A stretch of DNA of 64,000 bases from Bagarius yarrelli (GCA_005784505.1 VCAZ01000265.1:235120-299119); one strand, 5' to 3'. Positions 11,111-22,759 are shown, counted from the stretch's first letter. Made by a program: numbers and translations. The notes: a model not told the origin generated them from the sequence alone.

Positions 11111-11480
11111 TGGGTGGAAAATCCTTAAGGACGAGCTTAATTAATGGAAGTAATTAACTGTCCTTTCTTAAAGAAGGACAAATAGTGTTTTTATCGTCTC
11201 TCGATAAAATGGCCAATTGAAATAATTGAATAAAGTCTGTAGAGGGAATTTTAAGTGATAATATATCCTGATTGGGCAAACAAGTCAAGGCTACTGGGTG
11301 GCTTTATTACTTCCTGCTGCTAGTTCTCAAGCTGTCTGTTCCTCAGGCGGATCTGGAGAACGATTTTCAAGCTTTCATCTGTCAGAAAGGGCCAAACCCG
11401 GGGGATCAGACAGCTTAGGATTCTGCCAGAGTAAGATTTCTGCTGCTGTCATGCAACTTGGAGATTAGCTTGTATACCTG
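11111..11480. promoter_or_regulatory. Candidate conserved non-coding element with homeodomain-type motifs
   Basis: It is repeat-free. TTAATTAATGG and GTAATTAACTG lie close together near 11140-11160, followed by the complex sequence 11260-11440. The call rests on composition and motifs only. Confidence 0.25.
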
Positions 11481-12150
11481 CATCTAATTCAAATGTGAAA
11501 TCGTCTTTCAAAACAGTGTTTCGTGTCTCGTTGAGATGGCTTGATTTAAATGGCAATAAAAACAAGGGCTTTGAATGCTAAATTTTCAGAATACACATAA
11601 ATAGCTAAAAAGCTAAAAGGAAAAAAAAGCTAGTTTTATTTTTTAACTTTGCTAAATGGCTTTCCTAACCTGGGTAAAAAGCCATTTAAGATGTTCTAGG
11701 TTGAGTTTAGGTTCAGTTTCTCTAGATTTTTAGCATTACAATAAACAAACCTCAGATAAAGATTTTGATTACATACTTTGGTTTTAGATGAATATGTAAC
11801 TTTAATACATAACTATAAATCAACTAATTTAATCACATTAAATCAACTAATTTAATCACATTATTATTAGATTTCTCCTTTTCGATTAATTTATTTAAAA
11901 ATTCATTCATTTTTTTATAATCTCAAAGTGTTCTTAAAAATTAAAGAAATTTGCATATGCAAATTACACAAGTCTTAATGCTGACTTTCAGTTCGATGTT
12001 TATTTACCTGTAATAGTAAAAACTAGTTTATAACACATATTTATATTCATTTTATTTTGCTGTATATTTGCTGTATATTGCTAATCGCAATAAATGTATG
12101 CAATTTTATTGTTTGACAAAAGAACCATCTTAGTTATTAAAGTGTTACTT
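11481..12150. other. AT-rich unique stretch with a 23-bp tandem duplication
   Basis: Two perfect 23-bp copies of a unit starting AAATCAACTAATTTAATC lie at 11817-11839 and 11840-11862. The rest is unremarkable. Confidence 0.6.
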
Positions 12151-12280
12151 ATAATTGGAAAATTGATTCCTAGCACCACCAAATTATCACTGCTGGGCCC
12201 CTAATCACGGCCCTTAACCCCTAGTTGCTCAGTTGTAAGTCGCTCTGAATAAGGGCGTCTGCCAAATTTTGTAAATTTTA
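12151..12280 (+). repeat. Family A SINE, 5' truncated
   Basis: It has the body ACTGCTGGGCCCCTAATCAC and the tail CTCTGAATAAGGGCGTCTGCC. The A box and part of the B box are missing. Confidence 0.85.
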
Positions 12281-12727
12281 TTTTTATTTTACTTTGAATT
12301 TTAGTGTTATAGATTTTTTATATATACATTTTATTAGTATAAACAGTTATACAAAGCATTTTACTACATTTCACACTTTGTATGGGACAAATATAAATAA
12401 AAATAAAAAATCTTTTAGTGATGCAGAATGTTTTTTTTTTGTAAATCAGTACTTGTTTTTTTTAACATGTACTTTTTTATTAATATCATAATGCACATGA
12501 ATAACGTCTAGTCAGTTTGGGTCGAGTAATAAAGCGTTTGTTATCATTTAAACAATTTATTGTTGGTACAGTACATAGTTGCATAAAACAAGATTCCTAC
12601 TGGACTAATGTTCTGCATAAAACAGAACTAAAAAAATAATACACTGAAATGTGTATGGGGGACTCTTAATTTACATATATTAGAATGTTTTTAGTGAGTT
12701 TTAATTCTGTCTTATTTGATTTGATTT
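12281..12727. other. AT-rich unique stretch
   Basis: Nothing recognised. Confidence 0.4.
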
Positions 12728-12799
12728 TGTAAAGCTGTTCTGACACAATTTCTATTCTATTCTAAAGCAATACATAAAGGAGACTTGACTTGACTCAAC
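12728..12799 (+). mobile_element. L2-like LINE 3' terminus
   Basis: TGTAAAGCTGTTCTGACACAA and the ACTTGACTTGACT tail resemble the 3' ends of L2-type LINEs in fish (TAAAGCTGCTTTGAGACAA). Only the terminal ~70 bp are present, as expected from 5' truncation. Confidence 0.5.
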
Positions 12800-13370
12800 C
12801 CGAATAAGAAAAAATAATAAAACAGCTGAAATAAGAACACTGCTGCTGCAAAATATACACAGATTTGGAAAGAATCTATAGCTAAAAGGGTCTTTCTTTT
12901 CGTCTTTGCTATGATACGACTACAAGTATGCTATTTTTTCCACAGAAGATAATAGATATTAATTAGCCTAAGCCCTTCCAAATTGCATTTATCCAATGCA
13001 TGATCCATGAGGTTTTTTATACGGGATGATGTGTGTGTTTAATCTTTTAAAGGCTTATCAGAGAATAAGAATCTCGTTAGTTGTGATATATTTTTGCAGT
13101 TAGCTTATTTTTAACCAAGATGACGGATCAAAGCGCATAACACTGAGCTAAAATATTGTCCTGTTGCTACAATTATAATGCCATTATACTAAGTCTGGTT
13201 CAGATGTCGATGACAAGCGATATCAACAAGGAAATACACGCTCTTCAGAACACGGAAATGAGACGCTAGTAGCCTAGCGTAGACGATGCATTAATGTGAT
13301 AGCAGTCATTTTTTCTTCTTTTTTTTTCTTCAGATGTTTTGCACTCATTTTTTTTCTAAATGAGAACTGA
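12800..13370. other. Unique stretch
   Basis: No repeat family or gene seen. Confidence 0.4.
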
Positions 13371-13530
13371 GAACAGCCGTGCGAGACAGCTCTGAAAGGG
13401 CTCGTGCCAAGGCGCTATTAGTAGCTTCAACACACGCTGACACGGGCCAGAGTGCCAACAGTGAGGTCTTTAAGAGCTTGTCAAAGGCACAAAGTAAAGT
13501 AAGTGCTGAAGTCTGTTCCCAGGTTGTTGT
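13371..13530. promoter_or_regulatory. Candidate conserved non-coding element
   Basis: This is a repeat-free, locally GC-richer block beginning near GAGAACTGAGAACAGCCGTG in an AT-rich setting, with no open coding frame of note. Confidence 0.25.
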
Positions 13531-14269
13531 TTAAATTTATGGTTCACACTCGGCGTTCAGTCGACGTGTTAACAAACGAATCAAAGAAGGCATCCAACTG
13601 GTTATAGACCGGAGGACAATTAAAGAACATTCAGGGTTATGGTGGACCCTTCAGTCTTGACCTGAATGGGATTCTTCAACAGGCTGTACAGGACTGAAAT
13701 TGAGTGGGAGTTTGATTAATATAAAAGCAAAGCTTCTGTACCTTAATCCTACCGGCATATAAATCATTTCTATCATTATTTATATCCATTTAATTATATT
13801 AAGTCACACTGATAGACACCCGAGCCATATAAATGCTAGGAATCCTAGTAGAGTTAAATTAGTTACCCCTACATTTAACTGTCTTTGTACCCTACATGTA
13901 AGTCTTTGTTGACTTGACTTGACTGCTAACATAGAGGCAGTGGTACAATAAACAATAACTCACAAACACACAAGCCAACAAAGGGGCTATACGTATATAC
14001 ACTAAAGTAAATGAGAGACACCTGAACACAATGAGAAACACATGACCAAAACAAACCAATAAAGACATGACACATGGACAGGGGAAACACATGACAATAC
14101 ATAAACAATGAAAGTCACTCTGTTTCCCTCTGGTGGCCCGGCAGGGCAACGCACCCAGCAAGCCTGACCAAGTCCTGCTGGTCTTTCACATTATAGAGTC
14201 AAGTGAGGTTTAAACTAACTATAACTTTTTATGTCACTATATAAAGTGTTAGGGAGATAATAGTGTTTG
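13531..14269. other. Unique stretch
   Basis: A short GACTTGACTTGACT at 13912-13925 may be a LINE tail remnant. Minus-strand frames of up to 89 codons in 13892-14161 are Cys- and Phe-rich and carry no known domain. Confidence 0.4.
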
Positions 14270-14427
14270 GGACCAACAGCACAAGCTGGTTGATTTTTTT
14301 ACTTCCGGAAGTCTAGAGGTTTTTACAGAAGTACGAGTGAGACTTAATCTGGAACAGGATAATTAAAAACACAAAATAATGAGAAGGTAAGGTTTCCAAA
14401 TATTTTGGTGATACTGTATGAAAATGA
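14270..14427. mobile_element. Tc1/mariner relic, one end
   Basis: GGAAGTCTAGAGGTTTTTACAG, GACTTAATCTGGAACAGGAT and the terminus CCAAATATTTTGGTGATACTG correspond to the terminal ~150 bp of the non-autonomous Tc1-like family. Confidence 0.6.
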
Positions 14428-14585
14428 TGAAAATTGGTATTACTACAAAATCTAGGATTAGGCCACCGACTTGTATAAACTATAAGAAAAAGAAATATTA
14501 AAGAAATAGAAATATCAAAACTTGACATTTAACAACTACCCTACTCACATTCCATGATATTTCGAGTGCATTATGTCTCCTGACC

Positions 14586-14727
14586 TGCTGATTTTTGGAA
14601 TCATGATACCAAACTGGGGTTGGATTCCCAGCACCACCAACTTGGCACTGCTGGGCCCCTAAGCAAGGCCCTTAACCCCTAATTGCTTAGTCGTATAAAA
14701 GGGGTAAGTCGCTCTGGATAAGATAAA
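14586..14727 (+). repeat. Family A SINE, damaged head and tail
   Basis: B-box-like GGTTGGATTCCCAGC, body CTGCTGGGCCCCTAAGCAAG, tail GTCGCTCTGGATAAG. The A box is not recognisable. Confidence 0.85.
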
Positions 14728-15741
14728 TTGTCTATTTCCAAATCTTCCCACATTTTGTTATGCATTTCACTTATGTAAGATTTTCCAATACTACATCTAC
14801 CACTGACTAACCCAAATTATTGCCATTAGGTTTTTTTCCCATTCTTTTTATATTTTTTTATCTTTATTCCTTTTTTTGGATAGAGTAATGTAAACGTGAC
14901 AATTTACAGCCCGCCAGTGTCATGTGGATGTATTTGTAAGGCATGTTAGATACAGTTAACCTAGCAAGTTAGCCAAACACCATAATAATCTTGCTAATTA
15001 ATAATTTATTTTAACACATTTAGGAGTTGAGTTTAATGCAGAAAGCCAAAGCGATACTACAAAAGTATCACATCTTATGTTACTGTCTGCTATTATACTG
15101 CAATTGGACCCCATTGCTGGCTGTAAAGTATCATTTCTCGCCACTCTGGTAGCCTTTCTGGAATAGGGAGCTGTGGCATAGAGTATTTAATACCTTTTTT
15201 TAACATTCAAGAAGCGAAAAGCAAAAGAAAAGTTTAAGCCTATGTAGCAACGGTGTCAGGTGACACAAAAGGGGAAGCCATCTGCAGGCACAGATATATG
15301 ACCCAGTGTGTAAGTATGGACTTCTGTGGGAACAGTCCCCATAGACCACCCTAATGCCTTGTTAAGAATCTGTTGATCCTTTTTCATGCCACTTTATTGC
15401 CACTAACATGATGATATTGTATTACAGACAGGAACAAATAGCCGTATGGCGACGGAATAGGACGGATTTGTGTGTTAGGCATGTGCAGCTCTCCATTTCC
15501 TTGAAACCAAGTTCTAAAGCTACGTGTGGGATTTTTAGCACTGAGCTGGGTTTTACCGGCGCTAGAGGACAAACTTCACATGATAAAGGTGTTAGAAATG
15601 TTTTGTTGTGGCAACTACTCAGATTGCTAAAAAGTTTTCAATTAAATTAGCTAATACATAAGTTTACTACATCTTATGTACAGATTTCTTTTGGATTATG
15701 GGAAACGTACAGTATTCAATAAGGCATGCTAAGGTTCCATA
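14728..15741. other. Unique stretch
   Basis: It contains two overlapping antiparallel open frames (+ strand 15408-15650, - strand 15384-15572), neither with a recognisable domain. No repeats are seen. Confidence 0.4.
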
Positions 15742-16030
15742 ACGTAAAGTATTTCCAAATGTTTGTGGACACCATACCAGCAAATTCACCTTACCAGCAA
15801 CCTTTTGGCTTAAATGGGGGCCAAAAATTTGGAATCACACAGCTTTCTAGGATGTTTATATATGTTGTAGCACTGAGATTTTACTTCGCTGAAACTAAGG
15901 GGCCCAAACACTGTTCCAGCATGGCAATGCCCCTGTGCACAAAGCTCCTGTGCATGTTGTGTTACGTTTACAGTCTTGCACAGAGCCATGACTCTGACTC
16001 AACCCCACCAAACAATTTTAGGATGAACTG
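15742..16030. mobile_element. Tc1/mariner-like non-autonomous relic
   Basis: A terminus-like segment (AAATGTTTGTGGACACC) is followed by ATTTGGAATCACACAGC, TGAAACTAAGGGGCCCAAAC, GTTCCAGCATGGCAATGCC and CCCTGTGCACAAAGCTCC. This is the opposite orientation to the copy at 5291-5730. The second terminus is lost. Confidence 0.7.
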
Positions 16031-16187
16031 AATCACAGATTGCAACAAAAAAACACTAGTATGCTTAAAATCGTGTGCCTACAGAATATACAGCCTAGTC
16101 CTGTTCCGAGTCCAATTTGCTTCATTTAAGATTAATACATCCAGTAAAACATCTAGTCAAGTCATGTCACCTTTTTAAAAATAAAAA

Positions 16188-16345
16188 TAGTTTAGCTCCA
16201 ACCCTATTCAAACACACCTGAACCAACTAATCAAGATCTTGCTAGCTACAGTTAAAACTTACAGGTAGGTGATTTGAGGAAAAGTTGAAGCTAAACTCTG
16301 CAGGACACCCCTTCTGTAAATTTAGAGGTCCAACTAAGCAAGCCA
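16188..16345. mobile_element. hAT-like MITE with internal inverted repeat
   Basis: GTTTAGCTCCAACCC and, later, GTTGAAGCTAAACTC form a near-perfect inverted pair around ACACACCTGAACCAACTAATC. The run AACTCTGCAGGACACC is as I remember it from an abundant fish MITE. Ends are worn and no target duplication is apparent. Confidence 0.6.
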
Positions 16346-16469
16346 GAGGTGACAGCGGCAAGGAACCAAAACTCCATCTGGAACAAAATGGAGAACAAAC
16401 CTTAAGAGAAACCAGGCTCAGTCAGGGGACCGGTTCTCCTCTGACCAGACAAACCAGCAGGTTAGTCTT

Positions 16470-16561
16470 CACAGAGCTTAGACACTTTGTGCACAAGGGT
16501 ATTGTCATGCTGGGCCAGTGTTTTAGTGAAGGCAAATCTCAATGCAATAGCATATAAAGAT
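16470..16561. mobile_element. Tc1/mariner relic fragment
   Basis: TTTGTGCACAAGGGTATTGTC, CATGCTGGGCCAGTGTTTTAG and AATAGCATATAAAGATA match the interior of the family at 5291-5730 in the same orientation. Confidence 0.6.
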
Positions 16562-16654
16562 AAAGCTCACAGTGGACCTTTATCTCACTTCCTATGTCCT
16601 GTAAGCGAAGCAGTATATCGCAACTTTCAGTAGAATAGCAATGCGGTAAAAGCG

Positions 16655-16830
16655 AATGGATGAATCCTCTCGCCGGTGTTATTGCAGCGTAACCGGCCGC
16701 TCTAATTTAAAACAATGTCAACCTTTACTCGGTTTGCATGATTTTCTGACGCAAAATTAATTATAGGAATGTATGGTTGAGATTGATTAGGGAGGATGAA
16801 GCTCCTTTTTAAACAATATGTTTCTACATT
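16655..16830. promoter_or_regulatory. Candidate conserved non-coding element with octamer-like and homeodomain motifs
   Basis: A repeat-free block with CGCCGGTGTTATTGCAGCG, an octamer-like GGTTTGCATGA, and AAAATTAATTATAGG. This motif density is typical of developmental enhancers but has not been tested. Confidence 0.3.
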
Positions 16831-17049
16831 CATTTGTGTGCAATATGTATGCCAAAACTAAGGATGTTTACATCTCAAAGAGTGGAAAGATATAGAAAAA
16901 GAGTGTTTTTTTGGTGCAATAAAAGGCCATAAATTTGTTCATCAAATAGTCAAATTTGTTCATCAACATTTTTCCAATCAATATTTCGGGAGGCAATTTT
17001 AAACATACACAACCCCTTCCTGGTTCAGCTTCATGCTTTACTTTTCTCT

Positions 17050-17480
17050 AGTTCTAATGCTGCTTTGGTGCCGGACAGAAAAAGGACAAGCAAGAATCCT
17101 GGAAACAATACTCTGACAAAGACAGGGACTGCTACGTGCTACGTGTCCTAACCGACTCTCAAGGAGATTCATCAATCTGCCCAATAGAGGCAGTAAGGAG
17201 AATTAATTAGGGATTTATTGGGTTTAAATGACCTAAATCAGGTAGAAGAAAGGACGACTTTTGTGTGCTTACTGTCTTTTTCATTTCCCTAGACCACATC
17301 TGCTGTCAGGGCTGACATTGACGGCAGAATTAGCAAGGCTTTTCAGGAGCTGTTTGGACAAATCTTTGCAACTAGAGCCTCAGTTTGAAACCTGATGGCA
17401 CACGTGTGGCCTCATGGGATGAGCGTTTAAAAGTGTAATGGAGCCTAACATCTAGTCAGTGATTCGAGAAGCAATCTGTG
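17050..17480. promoter_or_regulatory. Candidate conserved non-coding element
   Basis: A long repeat-free stretch of mixed composition containing GGAGAATTAATTAGGG. No coding frame of note. Confidence 0.25.
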
Positions 17481-17656
17481 AATGTATTTGCTGACAAAAA
17501 CCTGAAATCTTTATTTTATTTATTATTTTTAACCAGGGATTTTGCACATATTTAGCACAACTTGATTGCTTTCATGAATGTACGGTTCTGTAGAGTAAAA
17601 TTAAAGAGGATATATAAAAGATTCTAAAACAAAATCTATATTTTAATATTTATTAA

Positions 17657-17830
17657 AAGTGGTAGCGCAGTGGTAAAGATGTTGGACTGCTAATTGGAAG
17701 ATCAGGGTTCGATTTAGAGCACCAACAAGTTGCCATTGTATGGCCCCTGAGCAAGGCCCTTAACCCCTAATTGTATTCTAAGTTAAATAAATGAAATAAA
17801 TGTAAGTCGATCTGGATAAGGGCGAATAAA
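17657..17830 (+). repeat. Family A SINE, near complete
   Basis: A box (GTGGTAGCGCAGTGGTAAAG), B box (GGGTTCGATTT), body GCCCCTGAGCAAGGCCC and tail CGATCTGGATAAGGGCG. It forms an inverted pair with the copy at 18000-18193. Confidence 0.9.
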
Positions 17831-17999
17831 TAAGAATTTAACATAAATATTTATTTTGTTCACTTTTTGGTAACTGCATAAATTCATATTCTAATACTTC
17901 TAATATTTCTGTACTACAAATGGCTATAAATATTGAAAATGTAAAAAAAAAAAAAAAATTGTTATACATTTTACAACATAACACATTACACTGAAGCAT

Positions 18000-18193
18000 A
18001 TTTACATTTAAAGTATTTGGTAGACGCCCTTATCCAGGGCGACTTACAATTATCTCCTTTATACAACTAAACAATTGGGGTTTGAGGGCCTTGCTCAGGG
18101 GCCCAACAGTGGTGGCTTGGTGGTGCTGGGCATCAAACCCGTGATGTTTCTGGTATCAGTCCATCAACTTAACCAGTAAGCCACCACTTACCC
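18000..18193 (-). repeat. Family A SINE, near complete
   Basis: Tail at the left (TAGACGCCCTTATCCAGGGC), body, then reverse A box (AACCAGTAAGCCACCAC) at the right. Confidence 0.9.
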
Positions 18194-18559
18194 TCGTATA
18201 TCGCATATACTTGTTATTTCTTTTTTTAGATTTAAATTTTAATTCCTTAAGCGACGGAAAGGAATTCAATCAATAAATGTAGACTTTAAACATTAAGCAG
18301 CTAGCTCATTAAATGCGTCTGGAATACCAAGCGTTAAGTGGCTGTAATTGCTGTAAGACAGATGCACTGGTGCAGCAGACAGGTAGAGAAATGTATGTTA
18401 ATAACATTAGGCTTGATTTCCCCCTCATTTGCACGTCCAGCCTGCAACCACTGAACTGAATTATTAGTGGATCTTCACCATCCTTCATCACCAGACACCC
18501 AAAGCGAGAAATTATTGGCCTTCCAATTCTAAATGATCACTGCTATTAGCATGTTGAGC
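18194..18559. other. Unique stretch
   Basis: Repeat-free with no supported gene. The 18300-18560 part is of higher complexity and could belong with the next block. Confidence 0.35.
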
Positions 18560-18835
18560 ATAATTGCATGTGATCCTGGTGCAGGGATATGACAGGGTGA
18601 AATGCTCCTTAAGCTTTTGGACATCAGTCATCATTAACCCCAGCAGTCAGTGCACAAGGCCGAGCCTGACCTTATCACATCTGGCTCTCGATGAGAAACC
18701 GGCGAGGGCAGGGGGACAGGGGGTGGGGTGGGGTGGATTTTTCGCCTTCATTCTGACCGCTGTCTCTGGGGTTTTTAAAAAGAATTGGTCACATCCATCT
18801 AGATGATTTAACACAAAAACAGGCACGGCTCAGCA
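18560..18835. promoter_or_regulatory. Candidate conserved non-coding element with G-quadruplex motif
   Basis: Complex repeat-free sequence that includes GACCTTATCACATCTGGC and a G-rich run at 18706-18736 (GGG, GGGGG, GGGGG, GGGG and GGGG separated by 1-3 nt) on the + strand. Confidence 0.3.
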
Positions 18836-19774
18836 TCATCAAACAAAACCGAATCAATCCAGCAGGATCCCAGTTATAACCCGAATTAAACAATTAATGG
18901 ATCTGTGTGCTAAATTGCTGCATTTATATTTCATGGATGGTTTTTACTCATAGATCACTTTATATCAGGTTAAACAGACTCTATTAACGGATATGTCACG
19001 TTGCTGCTGAACTGGATTTCCAGCCACTTTATGTACTCATACAGTGGTTCTACTGCTACAGTGAGGTTCTTGCTTCAGATATTTCAACCCTATAAATATT
19101 ATCATGTACTGTATGCCATTTTGATAAAAACTATTTTTTTATAAATATAAAAATCCCCAAGCATCAAATCACAACACAAATTAATGTTCAATTAATATTC
19201 TCACTTCTGGCTCATTAGGCACATCCATACAATTAGTTTTTATTTATTAGAACCATTAGGATTTTCTACCAGAGGAACCCGGTTACACTGTGCAGAGTTA
19301 AATAGTTTGTGTTAATCGTTTTCAGCAAATTACACTGGGATTCAATTTAATTTCAAATATACTTGTTTAGAACAGCTATAATTCTAATTTAACCCATTCG
19401 GTTAAGCTCATATGAATATTTCCACTTTTAGAAACAGCTGAACACCTGGTCATCCATGCTGTTATCCTGTAATTTTAGGAAAAATAACCTGTCCTGTGTG
19501 AATAAGAATATTAAACAGCAAAGTAAGTGATAGATGGGACACTTTAAGGCAGGAATATTTGGGAATGTTAGGCTACAATGATCAGCGACACGTGGATACT
19601 GAAGAGTCGAGAACTGAAATAAGATCGATTCAGTATCGATTATATAAATAAGCAGGTGTCTTTTGGAACACTTTACCCTGGGGATTAAAATAAGTGCTTA
19701 ATCAACTCCATTCTCCAAAAACCAATAATATATTTATTTTTTTTTTTATCATTTTCAGTGTTTCTTATTTGTTT
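18836..19774. other. AT-rich unique stretch
   Basis: No dispersed element or gene recognised. Confidence 0.4.
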
Positions 19775-19890
19775 TGAGATTTTTGGGGACATTTTTTTTG
19801 CTTTTATTGATAGGACAAATTGAAAAATGAAACAAGGAATAGAGAGGGGGGTGGGACCGGAAAGGACGCGAGCCAGAATCGAACCTGTGT
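19775..19890 (-). repeat. Family C SINE (different tRNA-derived family), 5' truncated
   Basis: Read on the minus strand it runs from the B box GGTTCGATTCTGGCTCGC through a pyrimidine-rich body to CAATTTGTCCTATCAATAAAAG and an A-rich tail. The body and tail match the element at 40558-40757. Confidence 0.7.
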
Positions 19891-20029
19891 TTCTCTTTTT
19901 GATTAGGACATATAGTACATATCCATCGCAATCATTTCCTGTGACTTTATATTCATAAAAAGTTCAAGTTCCTTTAAGTCTTTATGATGTTTTTTTAACA
20001 GCTTTTATGGTTCTGACCATCACATCCAT

Positions 20030-20127
20030 GTCTCACTCATACTCCTCCAATGACCTTCACACTTATGGAAATGTTTTCCGATAGGTTTTGAAGTGTGGCT
20101 GTTGGGATTTGTTTATTCATTTAGAAT
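20030..20127. mobile_element. Tc1/mariner relic fragment
   Basis: AAATGTTTTCCGATAGGTTTTG and AGTGTGGCTGTTGGGATTTG match the subterminal region of the Tc1-like family. It runs straight into a SINE. Confidence 0.55.
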
Positions 20128-20308
20128 ACATTTACATATGCAATTACTTATGCAGAGCAACTTACATATCTCTTTTATACAACTGAGCAATTAGGGGTTA
20201 AGGGCCTTGCTCAGGGGCCCAGCAGTGGTAGCTTGGTGGAGCTGGGAATCAAACCCACAATCTTCAGGCTGAAAGTTTAACATCTTAACCATGAGCCACC
20301 ACTTCGTG
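20128..20308 (-). repeat. Family A SINE, near complete
   Basis: Tail at left, GGGTTAAGGGCCTTGCTCAG body, reverse B box GGGAATCAAACCC and reverse A box near AACCATGAGCCACCAC. Confidence 0.9.
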
Positions 20309-20326
20309 GACTTTTATATTGTTACT

Positions 20327-20400
20327 TATGTTCTGTAAAGCTGCTTTGAGACAATGTCCATTGTTAAAAGTACTATATAAATAAAACTAAACTGAATTGT
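20327..20400 (+). mobile_element. L2-like LINE 3' terminus
   Basis: GTAAAGCTGCTTTGAGACAA, TGTCCATTGTTAAAAGTAC, then TATAAATAAAACTAAACTG. This is a classic fish L2-type 3' end; only the last ~75 bp are retained. Confidence 0.65.
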
Positions 20401-20659
20401 ATTGATTGTATAGTAATGCTAATTTGCATAGGTCTTCCTGATAAAACAAAAATTAATTATCCTGTCATAAAACTAATAAAAGTAATTTGTAGTCTTTTCT
20501 CCTGCAATTTTGAGCCATTTTCCCCCAACATTATCATTTAATTCCATAGACTTTTATTTCACATTTACTCTTAATGGTTCATTTCCTGCTACTAATTAGG
20601 TTTTTTTTGTGTGTTTTTATTATTCTTTTTCACAGCCAGTAATCAACTATCGTGCCTGT
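20401..20659. other. AT-rich unique stretch
   Basis: Nothing recognised. Confidence 0.35.
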
Positions 20660-20830
20660 GTCTAAATTTCAACCAGAACAAAATAGCTTCCGTTGGAAAC
20701 CAAACAGCCCCATTAAGGTAATTAACCTTCTTCATTTATGATGCTGAAGTAATCTAGCCTTTCAAGTTAGTTCAGGCTTTTAATCCACTGTAATCACACT
20801 AAAATTTTTCGGTGTGACTTATCGTCCTCT
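20660..20830. promoter_or_regulatory. Candidate conserved non-coding element
   Basis: Repeat-free, with AAGGTAATTAACC and TTTAATCCACTGTAATC. Enhancer-like composition only. Confidence 0.2.
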
Positions 20831-20993
20831 GAGCTGCAATATTTATTTCTTTATTCCGACACGATGGATCAAAGTAACTCAGTGAGTTTTTCTTTCAGAC
20901 TTTTTCTGTGGCCAGTGTTGCTTTTTCTTAGCTTCAAGGAATATTCGAAGTGGTTTAATGACGTGTGTGAGGAGAAACAGGGAAAGAGAGTGA

Positions 20994-20997
<4 letters not shown>

Positions 20998-21031
<34 letters not shown>

Positions 21032-21042
21032 AAGAGAGAGAG
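20998..21042. repeat. (GA)n microsatellite
   Basis: A GA run with an A-rich interruption. It creates the Arg/Glu-rich open frames seen on both strands, which are not genes. Confidence 0.9.
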
Positions 21043-21821
21043 ACTAAAGACAAAAGAGAAAAGGGAAAATCCCAGATGGCTCAACAGACGGTTTTGTGTG
21101 CTGGAGACAAAACAAAAGCGTGGATATGTCTTGGAGGAGTATAAATCGAAAGCAAGCTGATGCTGAACATTCAAAGTGAAAATGGAAAAAGATGTTATTC
21201 TCATGAGATTTTGGTACATGATATAAACACATACCTTATCTGGAATTGAAAACTACAACCTAGATAAATATGCATCATCCTCTGACAGGGCCTGATAGTC
21301 TGACCAAAAAACGTGTGTGGATGTATTCAACAGAAGGAATTCTTAGGTGTAGTCGACACTGGGCTGTATTACTGTGTGGGTCAGATAACAATATTTAATA
21401 ACTCACACACTTAACATCTATTGACATGAAGAGGAAATAGGGTGGACATTATTTTGCCAAGTAGAAACATTTCAATCATCCAATTATAACCATCACCATG
21501 TCATCAGTGTGTGTCGGCCAAACCGGCCTCAGTCCATTTTAGAATCTTTTCCTCCTTGTAGTTTATTTCGGATCATTATTATTCAATACAGTCTAAATTC
21601 ACTAATGTTGTTCCTGGACTATTATCAATAATTTTAACATAGTTGGTCTAATTTCATGTTGTGACCCAATGTTAATCCAGGAATAGTCATTAACAGTGAT
21701 TTACGTATACTTATACTTATATTAGTACTTATACTAATACTACTAATACTAATACCAATTTTTGGTCAATTAACATTAAAATACTGTTTAAAATTAGAAT
21801 AGATTTTTCGAGTTATAGCAG
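21043..21821. other. Unique stretch
   Basis: No gene or dispersed element recognised. Short ACTAATACTA-type repeats lie near 21715-21760. Confidence 0.4.
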
Positions 21822-22214
21822 CAGTACCATATCTAGGCATAGGCAAACTAAGCAGTCTCCTAGGGCGCCACTAGCTGCAGGGGTGCCATTCAGTAACCCC
21901 CTATCTCACAGGAAGTATTTTTTAAAATGTAATAATAATAATAATAATAACTATTATGATATATATGATTTGGCTATTTGCAATTATCTGAGTAGTCTTC
22001 TGCTAATAGTAGCCGATGTCACCGCTATAGAAATACAGACGTAAAGTTCCATGATATGTTTACATACTTAAATAGTTTTGCGGACAAAAAAAAATCTCAT
22101 TGTAAAAGTTTGCGAATGATTTGTATGGGGTGGTGGAGCATTGCCGTGGGGGTTTAGGGGGGGACAACAGTAATTTCGCCTAGGGTGGTGCCAAATCGTC
22201 CAGAAACAGCCCTG
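21822..22214. mobile_element. hAT-like non-autonomous element, imperfect termini
   Basis: The left end reads CAGTACCATATCTAGG and the right end, reversed, reads CAGGGCTGTTTCTGG. Subterminal CCTAGGGCGCCA (left) pairs with GCCTAGGGTGGTGCCAAA (right). The CAG-starting termini and the GGCGCC(TA) theme match a common fish hAT-like element. The 8-bp flanks (TATAGCAG and TATAAACA) are similar but not identical. Confidence 0.5.
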
Positions 22215-22460
22215 TATAAACAATGAACATGCTTATTAATATTTTATTAATGAGTGCATTTTTCTCTTAATCACATTAAATCGGCTCCCAGCTGTTTTGT
22301 GGGAAAAAAAACAATTAAACAGTTTTGGTCCCACTTGTCAAAAGGGCTCAAACTGCATAAAATTATTATTGGGATTTATAAAAAATATCAATATTGGAGC
22401 ATCTGGTGACAATGGCGAGCTTATCAATAATCACTAAGTGCTTAAAAAACTTCCTTTTAA
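22215..22460. other. AT-rich unique stretch
   Basis: Nothing recognised. Confidence 0.35.
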
Positions 22461-22637
22461 ACATTTCTGGCAATTGACATAAGCACATATCCAGAGCAAC
22501 TTACATTTATCTATTGTTTTTAATCCAACTAAGCAGCTATGGGTTAAGGGCTTAGCTCAGGGTCCCAACAGTGGCGGCTTGGTGGTGCTGCGAATTTTAC
22601 CCATGTCTATCCGATCAGCACTGAGCTACCAGTTCTC
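22461..22637 (-). repeat. Family A SINE, diverged
   Basis: CATATCCAGAGCAACTTAC tail region, GGGTTAAGGGCTTAGCTCAG body, reverse head at CACTGAGCTACCAG. Confidence 0.85.
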
Positions 22638-22759
22638 TAACTAAGTAGATTTTTTTTACAACCAAAATACCAGATAATGAGTGCATAATTACAGACCATT
22701 TCATTCATACAACTATTCCATATTTCAACGCTCTATACTCCAACAGCATTCAAAGCAAT

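Noticed and set aside
20864..21219. Antiparallel open frames of 98 and 116 codons
   Set aside because: Both are kept open by the (GA)n microsatellite at 20998-21042.
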